From Syntrophaceae bacterium UBA2192 (GTDB lineage Bacteria > Desulfobacterota > Syntrophia > Syntrophales > UBA2192), in contig DCVI01000209.1 of NCBI GenBank assembly GCA_002327315.1, forward strand, positions 1 through 16,205: 16,205 nt of DNA. Direction: 5' to 3'. This document shows positions 1 to 5,313 of the stretch, one piece after another. The first letter of the stretch is position 1; each line of letters opens with the position of its first letter. The translations under genes and the position numbers were made by a program. The notes under the pieces are model-generated. The model was not told the DNA's origin and searched no databases. It worked only from the letters and a program-made list of their open reading frames with translations.

Positions 1-120
1 GCCGGGATCATTGAAAACGATTGCACGCGCATCCCGCGGCAATTCTTCGCATCTTGCCAGGTTGAAGAATTGAAGATTTACTAGAGCTAGGCTATTGAGT
101 ACGGTTCAGAAGTGCAGATA

Positions 121-1479
121 TTATCTAACAGCTGAACCAAATTTCTCATCTAGCTGGCCATTTGTGGTAAGACGGAAAAGTACAAGATCGGATGGATAGC
201 GGGATGATCGGCTGTGTATGCCGGTGGCCTTTGTTCCCACATCTCCAGCGACCACGATCCTTCCGTCTTGCTGTATTGCAATCCTTCTCCCTGTCGCAAA
301 CGATTTACCCATCGCAACCCGTGTGATCCCATGACTGCCGAACGAAGTGTCCGGACTGCCATCCCGGTTTCTTCTTCCTACAATAATGACATGACTGGAC
401 CTTGACTCATCGTAGGCGCCGCCGCAATAAAGAATTTTGCCGTCTTCCTGCAATGCCACACTGCCCACGTCCTTGTTCACGGCTGTCAAACCGCCGGTTC
501 CGAATGTACGGTCAAGACTGCCATCGGGGTTGTAACGCATCAGCCTGCCTTCCACCCAGTTCGTTCCGTGTTGGTAAAGATTTATTCCTGCGACGATTTT
601 TCCATCCGGCTGTATAGCCATCGATTTGACGGCAGAGCCAATCCGCTCTTCATCCTTTCCGAATTGCTTGCGGACCTTTCCTTTGACACCGAATGAGCGA
701 TCAACCGTTCCGTCCGGCTTGTATCGGACGATTGCCACGTCGCCCTCGTATCGTCTGTGCGCCTTGCCTGCGACCAAAATCTTGCCGTCTGCCTGGATAG
801 CTATTGCCCTTGCAGAGTCTTCCGATGCACTTCCTACACGGGTGATCACTTTCCCCCGCTTCCCGAAGCCTCTGTCCAGCGACCCATCCTCATTGTAGCG
901 AAGCAGTGCGAAATGATAGCAGGATGATACGACCATACAGCGGCTGAGAGCATTGCCGATAACAACGATCTTACGGTCTTTCTGAACGGCAACACCATGG
1001 GCAACGTCTATAGCTCCATCGATGTCCGTCTTAACCCATCCTGAATGGTTGAATTCTTTATCCAGTTGTCCCTCAGGGGTATAACGAATGACCACAAAAT
1101 CATCATTTGTACGACCCGAAAACTCATTCTTTTCGTTTATGGGAATGACACGTCCGGCAATAACCGCTTTTCCATCTCCCTGAAGTGCCATGCCCTCGGA
1201 TTCAATATAATTGTCAGGCAATCCCGTGGTAATCATTCCGTCATGGCCAAAGGATTGATCGGGACTTCCATCTGCATTTCGGCGGATGAGGATCGACCGG
1301 CCCTGATTAGCAAAAAAAGAAGCTGCCGATACGAGTATCTTTCCGTCTTTCTGAATCTCAACCCCCGAGGCATAGGTGCCATTGCCAACTTTGACGATCG
1401 CAATCCCGTCGCCTAGAGCCATAACTGAACTGGCCAATGATAGCGTCAAAAGCAATGCTAAAAGAAATAATTTAATCAC
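121..1479 (-). CDS. Secreted delta-60 repeat protein
   Basis: Predicted exported protein of about 452 residues, probably a beta-propeller-like domain on the cell surface or in the periplasm; its ligand is unknown. After a hydrophobic signal peptide (LFLLALLLTLSLASSVMA) come seven repeats of the delta-60 type (TIGR02608/DUF5122). Each combines a DGKIxVAG strand with an RYxxDGSLDxxFG motif, for example DGKILVSA, DGKAVIAG, DGKILVAG and DGRIVVAG. The open frame extends upstream to 1728, but those 83 extra residues are translation of a dispersed palindromic repeat. The GTG at 1477-1479, which opens directly onto the signal peptide, is therefore chosen. No strong Shine-Dalgarno is visible; GGGG lies about 12 bases upstream, inside the repeat. 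It is the last gene of the minus-strand group. Family call is firm, start moderately so. Confidence 0.85.
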   Translation of the reverse strand: MIKLFLLALLLTLSLASSVMALGDGIAIVKVGNGTYASGVEIQKDGKILVSAASFFANQGRSILIRRNADGSPDQSFGHDGMITTGLPDNYIESEGMALQGDGKAVIAGRVIPINEKNEFSGRTNDDFVVIRYTPEGQLDKEFNHSGWVKTDIDGAIDVAHGVAVQKDRKIVVIGNALSRCMVVSSCYHFALLRYNEDGSLDRGFGKRGKVITRVGSASEDSARAIAIQADGKILVAGKAHRRYEGDVAIVRYKPDGTVDRSFGVKGKVRKQFGKDEERIGSAVKSMAIQPDGKIVAGINLYQHGTNWVEGRLMRYNPDGSLDRTFGTGGLTAVNKDVGSVALQEDGKILYCGGAYDESRSSHVIIVGRRNRDGSPDTSFGSHGITRVAMGKSFATGRRIAIQQDGRIVVAGDVGTKATGIHSRSSRYPSDLVLFRLTTNGQLDEKFGSAVR

Positions 1480-1510
1480 TCCGGGTAAATTCCCCGAAGC
1501 TTGCTTCGAA
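1471..1510 (-). repeat. Palindromic repeat module B, copy 1
   Basis: A 40-bp element nearly matching 2973-3013. On the minus strand it holds the dyad CGAAGCAAGCTTCG, then GGGGAATT, and ends with GTGATTAAA, which supplies the start codon and first two sense codons of the delta-60 gene. The two copies differ by a substitution and a one-base indel in the ACCCGG/CACCCGT stretch. Copy 1 is separated from module A by about 108 bp (1511-1618) that hold further GC-rich inverted repeats. Confidence 0.8.
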
Positions 1511-1618
1511 AACGTTTGCACGCGACCTGCAGCCTGCTGCGGGGTAGCGCGCATAATAACAGGAAAATCCCTTCCCTGAGTTTCTAAATTTCTGGCCCCT
1601 TGGTGCCAGGAATTTTCA

Positions 1619-1719
1619 TTTGTCATTCCCTCGAAAGAGGGAATCCAAGATGGATGCCCGTTTTCACGGGCATGACATTCTTGTTTGATACCCCGTAGCT
1701 TGCTGCGGGGTAGTTCATT
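1619..1719. repeat. Palindromic repeat module A, copy 1 (101 bp)
   Basis: This 101-bp segment recurs at 3014-3114 in the same orientation with a single T/C difference. It contains three hairpin-forming dyads: ATTCCCTC/GAGGGAAT, GCCCGTTTTCACGGGC, and CCCCGTAGC/GCTGCGGGG. This structure is typical of short interspersed palindromic elements (REP/MITE-like). No coding capacity is likely, although it is open in the frame upstream of the delta-60 gene. Confidence 0.9.
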
Positions 1720-1797
1720 CTTGCCCATTTGATTCTCTCATAATCAGGATGCCTGAGATGCGGTCGGAAATTGCCAGTTAGCCACCATGTTATCATA

Positions 1798-1835
1798 AAG
1801 GGATCCCACATCAACCGGGATCCCTTCTTTTTTTT
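1798..1835 (+). terminator. Strong Rho-independent terminator, plus strand
   Basis: A perfect 10-bp stem, AAGGGATCCC / GGGATCCCTT, with a 9-nt loop is followed after one C by a run of eight T (1828-1835). The T-run makes it a plus-strand terminator. No plus-strand gene is recognised upstream, since both neighbours are on the minus strand. On the minus strand it is followed only by TTTATG. Confidence 0.75.
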
Positions 1836-1884
1836 CAGCCTCAAGACGTGCCGGATGGTCATTACCCTCACACAAATACATAAA

Positions 1885-1910
1885 AGGGGGAGCCGATAAA
1901 AGCTCCCCCT
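1885..1910 (-). terminator. Terminator after the Gln-rich protein gene
   Basis: A perfect 9-bp stem, AGGGGGAGC / GCTCCCCCT, with an 8-nt loop is followed on the minus strand by TTTTATGTATTT. It lies about 47 bases past the stop of the 1957-2754 gene and probably ends that minus-strand transcript. Confidence 0.75.
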
Positions 1911-1956
1911 GAACAATTGATTATGGACGGGTCACGTTTTAGAACTTCCTGCGTTC

Positions 1957-2754
1957 CTACTTTCTATGTTCTGCATCCCCTTTCTCGGGTTTTCCTTGAG
2001 ACTCCTGGTGTTGCGATTTCCCCTTCTTTTGCTGATCCTGAGGTCGAGACTGCCCTTTCGGGGGTTGCTGCTGCCCCTGATGTTGCTGAACCTGTGGTTG
2101 ATGTTGCTGCTGTCGCTGTTGTTGGACCTGCTGCTGTTGCCTTTGTTGTTCCTGCCTCTGTTTCTGAGGCTGCTGAGCTTGTTGTTGCTGTCGCTCTCGT
2201 CTCTGTTGTTGATGTTGCTTAACTTCCGGTCTCTGTTGATATTCTACTTGCCGTTCTTGTCTGAGTTGTTGTCTCTGTGGTTGCGGTTTAGCTGAATAAC
2301 CCTGAACATCCCATTTTCTTTGTTTTTCCCAATATCGGTCATTCTGCCATCCTCGCCAATTCGATTGAAGTTGTGAATGTGGAATCGGGCGATAATTCCA
2401 AGGACGTCCACTCCAATGACGATTTGAATAATATCCTCTCCAATGTGGGTCCACATCATAATAGAAACTCGGTACCCTGCTGTAATACCCCCAACCACGA
2501 TCATAATAACGTGAGCGATACCAGCCGCCCCCGTATGGGCGCCACCACCAGCCATTCCAGAAAAACAGGTCTACCTCTACATACGGGACAACGTAAACAC
2601 CGTTGGTATCCGGCAATACGACTACTTCCGGCGGCCCGCCGATCACAATGGGCGGTAATGAAATTCCAATACCGACATTTACTTCTGCCATCGCCGTGAC
2701 AGGGGAAACACTCACCAGTGTTAAAAGGATTGCCCCTAAAAGTAACTTTTTCAT
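1957..2754 (-). CDS. Exported Trp/Tyr-rich, Gln-rich protein of unknown function
   Basis: A 265-residue protein with a clear Sec signal peptide (MKKLLLGAILLTLVSVSPVTAMA). Next comes a segment (about 24-150) rich in Trp, Tyr, Arg and Gly, including PPEVVVLP, FFWNGWWWRPYGGGWYRS and HWSGRPWNYRPIPH. The C-terminal half (about 155-265) is a low-complexity Gln/Arg tract ending in charged residues. Similar N-terminal halves occur in exported hypothetical proteins of Geobacter-like bacteria; I know of no assigned role. An AAGGAGG Shine-Dalgarno precedes the ATG. The start overlaps the stop of the upstream PA2779-like frame as ATGA, so translational coupling is likely. The Gln tract could be an extended periplasmic linker, and nothing suggests an enzyme. 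Confidence 0.8.
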   Translation of the reverse strand: MKKLLLGAILLTLVSVSPVTAMAEVNVGIGISLPPIVIGGPPEVVVLPDTNGVYVVPYVEVDLFFWNGWWWRPYGGGWYRSRYYDRGWGYYSRVPSFYYDVDPHWRGYYSNRHWSGRPWNYRPIPHSQLQSNWRGWQNDRYWEKQRKWDVQGYSAKPQPQRQQLRQERQVEYQQRPEVKQHQQQRRERQQQQAQQPQKQRQEQQRQQQQVQQQRQQQHQPQVQQHQGQQQPPKGQSRPQDQQKKGKSQHQESQGKPEKGDAEHRK

Positions 2755-2981
2755 TTTATTGCCTCCTTCTCTTGCATCCCCGCTGCAGCGTTATCAATGC
2801 GATTACTATATCGATTATTCTTGTAAAAATCATCTTTGTATTTTTCTGTGGAGGCCTGAGCGAGCAGATGAATCCGATCGCCCGTCAGATCCTGCAACCT
2901 GGCGTTGATCTCATCGGATGTGAGACCGTATGCTTTCAGTTTCTCTTTGACGATTTCAGTTTCAAGAGTCCGTTTAATCAC
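2751..2981 (-). pseudogene. PA2779-like C-terminal fragment, probably 5'-truncated
   Basis: A 76-residue frame starting at GTG 2979-2981. Residues 6-40 (ETEIVKEKLKAYGLTSDEI, then NARLQDLTGDRIHLLAQ) resemble the helical part of PA2779-family proteins (a V-x-L-x-x-x-G-V-x-x-x-E-A-x-x-R-V-x-x-L-x-D-x-E pattern). That family normally has a signal peptide and a longer N-terminus, both missing here. The GTG and next two codons (GTGATTAAA) belong to a dispersed repeat also found at the delta-60 gene start, so repeat insertion may have replaced the original 5' end. The stop overlaps the start of the next gene (ATGA), so the frame may still serve as a translated leader. It could also be a functional small protein. 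Confidence 0.5.
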
Positions 2982-3013
2982 TACGGGTGCAATTCCCCGA
3001 AGCTTGCTTCGAA
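2973..3013 (-). repeat. Palindromic repeat module B, copy 2
   Basis: Counterpart of 1471-1510, here joined directly to module A (3014-3114) so that the whole element is continuous at about 142 bp. On the minus strand it ends in GTGATTAAA at the beginning of the PA2779-like frame. Confidence 0.8.
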
Positions 3014-3114
3014 TTTGTCATTCCCTCGAAAGAGGGAATCCAAGATGGATGCCCGTTTTCACGGGCATGACATTCTTGTTTGATACCCCGTAGCTCGCTG
3101 CGGGGTAGTTCATT
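3014..3114. repeat. Palindromic repeat module A, copy 2 (101 bp)
   Basis: Identical to 1619-1719 except for one base (GCTCGC against GCTTGC). It carries the same three hairpin dyads. It sits between the stop of the FlaG-like gene and the PA2779-like frame on the minus strand, so its hairpins could also act as an mRNA end or stabiliser. Confidence 0.9.
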
Positions 3115-3167
3115 GCTTGTTATAAACGCGCTAACAATGGATGCGTTGACTGTGCAGCCGTTATAAC

Positions 3168-3473
3168 TTAGATCAGCATGTCGAGATGGACATGTAATTT
3201 CTGCATCTCTTCGGAAGGAATTTCACGGACGACCTCTCCCGTATCCCGGTTCGTGATCACGACGGCGATATGCTCGTGATGAGATCCATAGGTCGAGTAG
3301 GAGACATCTGTCTGTACAGGATTGAGTTGTTTATGATCAGGGCCGGATTTTACGGGGGTGTCCCTGGCAGGCAGTTTTTCACGATGAGGCTCCGATTTTG
3401 TTTGTGCCCCGATGCTGGTGGCCATTCTCCCGATGGCTATACGGGTATCGATGCTATCCATAGAAGTCTTCAA
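3168..3473 (-). CDS. flaG: FlaG-like flagellar protein
   Basis: A 101-residue protein whose C-terminal half matches the FlaG family: a beta-rich segment (HHEHIAVVITNRDTGEVVREIP) ending in IPSEEMQKLHVHLDML. This corresponds to the conserved D-x-x-T-G-E-V-I-R-E-I-P-P-E-x-x-L motif. The N-terminal half is polar and poorly conserved, as usual for the family. FlaG proteins are encoded with flagellins and influence filament length; the mechanism is not well settled. The frame starts at TTG 3471-3473, with AGGA five bases upstream; an in-frame ATG lies at 3461. A sigma-28-type promoter lies directly upstream, which independently supports a flagellar role. No flagellin or other flagellar gene is in the window. 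Confidence 0.8.
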   Translation of the reverse strand: MKTSMDSIDTRIAIGRMATSIGAQTKSEPHREKLPARDTPVKSGPDHKQLNPVQTDVSYSTYGSHHEHIAVVITNRDTGEVVREIPSEEMQKLHVHLDMLI

Positions 3474-3494
3474 ACGATTCCTGTATTGACCCTA

Positions 3495-3522
3495 TTATCG
3501 GCATCTTGACGGCGCAACTTTA
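3495..3522 (-). promoter_or_regulatory. FliA (sigma-28) promoter of the FlaG-like gene
   Basis: Reading the minus strand: TAAAGTTG, 12 bases, then GCCGATAA. The -10 element is a perfect match to the sigma-28 consensus GCCGATAA, and the -35 matches TAAAGTTT in seven of eight positions. The spacer is one base longer than the usual 11. The predicted transcript would start about 15 bases before the TTG start codon. Confidence 0.75.
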
Positions 3523-3779
3523 AGTTCCCTTTCTTGTTACCTCTCGGCTCCAGCCGTTTCGACGCCGAACGAACCCCCTTGCCTTTCAATGTAGCGATCA
3601 TTCCCGATTTCGCACCCTCCCTCATTCTACCAGTCCAAAATGGCATGATCTGTTTATCCGTCCGGAATCACTGGATAAACCGCTTTTCGCATGGCCGTTT
3701 CAGATGCCCTTCCGCCGATCTGCCCACCATCGCGCCAGGTCCTTCGCCACGGCAAGTATTTAATAATATGAGACATTTT

Positions 3780-3790
3780 GACGTGACGTC
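3780..3790. promoter_or_regulatory. Perfect dyad GACGTGACGTC upstream of cpaF promoter
   Basis: An 11-bp perfect palindrome (GACGT-G-ACGTC) ends five bases before the sigma-54-like -24 element. It lies within a looser GAGAC...GTCTC inverted repeat (3770-3792). This could be an operator; function is inferred from position only. Confidence 0.3.
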
Positions 3791-3794
3791 TCAG

Positions 3795-3810
3795 CGGCAC
3801 ATTCGGTGCT
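3795..3810 (+). promoter_or_regulatory. Sigma-54-type promoter upstream of cpaF
   Basis: CGGCACATTCGGTGCT has GG and GC exactly 10 bases apart, an intact CAC after GG, and T after GC. It differs from the consensus TGGCACRNNNNYTGCW at two positions. The transcription start would be near 3821, giving a leader of about 47 bases to the cpaF ATG. The rest of the 394-bp gap 3474-3867 holds no gene I can recognise. Confidence 0.6.
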
Positions 3811-3867
3811 CAAAGGGATATGCAGAACGATTGAGACATGACGCAAAACGAACGGGAGGTTTTCATA

Positions 3868-5193
3868 ATGCAGACTGCAGCGCAGGTGCTCAAGCCCGAT
3901 TTCACAGTCCAGGAGAGAATCAACGAACTGAAGTCCCGCGTCCACGACCGCCTGGTGGAGATCCTGGACCTGAGTCTCATCGACAAGCTGGAGGAACAAT
4001 CGCTCAGGCAGGAGATCCGGCGGCTGACGTCGAACATCCTCGCCAATGAGGGTACGCGGATGCCGCTCAACGCCGAGGAGCGGGAACGGTTCTACCGGGA
4101 GATTCAGGACGAGATCCTGGGCCTGGGGCCCATCGAGCCTTTCATGCAGGACCCCTCCGTTTCGGACATCCTGGTGAACTCCTACCGGCAGATCTACGTG
4201 GAGCGCCACGGAAAGCTCGAACTGACGAGTGCCCGCTTCAAGGACGATGCCCACCTTCGCAAGATCATCGACCGGATCGTCTCGGCCGTGGGCCGGCGCA
4301 TCGACGAGTCCAACCCCATGGTGGATGCGCGCCTTCTCGACGGCTCCCGCGTCAATGCCATCATCCCGCCGGTTGCCATTGACGGCCCGTCGCTGTCGAT
4401 CCGGCGCTTTTCCGTTGACCCGTTGGAAATTGAAGACCTGATCACCCTGAAGACGCTCACGCCCGAGATCGGCGAGCTTCTCAAGGGGATCGTGCAGTCG
4501 AGGCTCAACGTGCTGATCTCCGGCGGCACCGGTACCGGCAAGACGACGATGCTCAACGTCCTGTCCCGCTTTATCCCCGGCAACGAGCGCATCGTGACGA
4601 TCGAGGATTCGGCGGAGCTGCAGCTCAAGCAGGAGCACGTGGTGCGCCTCGAGACGCGGCCGGCCAACATCGAGGGCAAAGGGGAGATCGTGTCCCGCGA
4701 CCTCGTGCGGAACAGCCTGCGCATGCGGCCCGACCGGATCATCGTCGGCGAGGTGCGAAGCGGGGAGGTCGTGGACATGCTGCAGGCCATGAACACGGGC
4801 CACGACGGCTCGCTTGCCACGATCCACGCCAACACGACGCGGGATGCCCTGCTGCGGCTCGAGACCCTCGTGGCGATGTCGGGGCTTAACATCCCCCACG
4901 AGGCCGTGCGCCGCTACATCGCTTCGGCCCTCAACATCGTCATCCAGGTGTCCCGCCTAGTGGACGGCAGCCGCAAGGTGACAAGCCTCTCCGAGATCAC
5001 GGGGATGGAGGGCAACACCATCACGATGCAGGAGATCTTCTCCTTCGAGCAGACGGGCCTGCACGCCAACGGCAAGGTCAAGGGCCGATTCCGGATGTCG
5101 GGGATCATGCCGCGCTTCGTGGAGCGGTTCAAGGCCAACAGCATTCCCATCCCCTATGACATCATCTCCGGGGACCGGGTGATGGAGATCTAG
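3868..5193 (+). CDS. cpaF: CpaF/TadA-family secretion ATPase
   Basis: Cytoplasmic hexameric ATPase of the type II/IV secretion superfamily, of the kind that powers Tad (Flp) pilus assembly. Numbered from the ATG at 3868 (441 residues): an N-terminal domain (1-210) with LGPIEPFMQDPSVSDILVNS and the DARLLDGSRVNAIIPP loop, Walker A GGTGTGKTT (219-227), an Asp box TIEDSAEL (244-251), Walker B IIVGEVR (291-297) and a His box GHDGSLATIHAN (311-322). All catalytic boxes look intact. GGGAGG at 3854-3859 lies eight bases before the chosen ATG; an in-frame ATG at 3838 has no such site. No cpaB, cpaC, tadB, tadC, tadZ or pilin gene flanks it, so it is an orphan here. VirB11-type ATPases are the alternative, but the motifs favour CpaF. 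Confidence 0.92.
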   Translation: MQTAAQVLKPDFTVQERINELKSRVHDRLVEILDLSLIDKLEEQSLRQEIRRLTSNILANEGTRMPLNAEERERFYREIQDEILGLGPIEPFMQDPSVSDILVNSYRQIYVERHGKLELTSARFKDDAHLRKIIDRIVSAVGRRIDESNPMVDARLLDGSRVNAIIPPVAIDGPSLSIRRFSVDPLEIEDLITLKTLTPEIGELLKGIVQSRLNVLISGGTGTGKTTMLNVLSRFIPGNERIVTIEDSAELQLKQEHVVRLETRPANIEGKGEIVSRDLVRNSLRMRPDRIIVGEVRSGEVVDMLQAMNTGHDGSLATIHANTTRDALLRLETLVAMSGLNIPHEAVRRYIASALNIVIQVSRLVDGSRKVTSLSEITGMEGNTITMQEIFSFEQTGLHANGKVKGRFRMSGIMPRFVERFKANSIPIPYDIISGDRVMEI

Positions 5194-5210
5194 CGGTCCG
5201 GCCCTTTCGT

Positions 5211-5250
5211 TTCCCCTCCCTCGACGGGAGGGGACGAAGGGGAGGGTGAA
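5211..5250 (-). repeat. 40-bp GC-rich palindromic repeat (inverse copy)
   Basis: The reverse complement of this segment matches 14897-14936 with one mismatch in 40. Its core dyad CCCCTCCC/GGGAGGGG forms a strong stem just after cpaF (stop at 5193), where it could terminate or attenuate read-through. It has no T-run. Confidence 0.85.
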
Positions 5251-5313
5251 TGAGAGATCGACGAAATGGTCTTAAGAATTCGCCACAATGAAAGCCCTGG
5301 AAACGAGTGAGCC

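Noticed and set aside
1..84. Possible C-terminal end of a plus-strand gene: frame 1 is open to TAG at 82-84, and frame 2 is open to TGA near 74
   Set aside because: Both frames give short plausible peptides with no recognisable family motif, and the two readings cannot be told apart without upstream sequence.
1480..1728. An 83-residue N-terminal extension of the delta-60 protein
   Set aside because: It translates the dispersed palindromic repeat and lies before a clear signal peptide, so it is not likely to be real protein.
1892..1899. GCCGATAA resembling a sigma-28 -10 element
   Set aside because: It lies in the stem and loop of the 1885-1910 terminator and has no TAAA box at the right distance.
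3641..3658. TGGCATGATCTGTTTA as a sigma-54 site before cpaF
   Set aside because: The -12 GC is missing at the required 10-base spacing; the element at 3795-3810 fits far better and lies closer to the gene.
3760..4899. A 379-residue open frame antisense to cpaF
   Set aside because: Same reason: the sense frame has all the Walker and His-box motifs, and the antisense product looks like a His/Asp/Arg-rich shadow.
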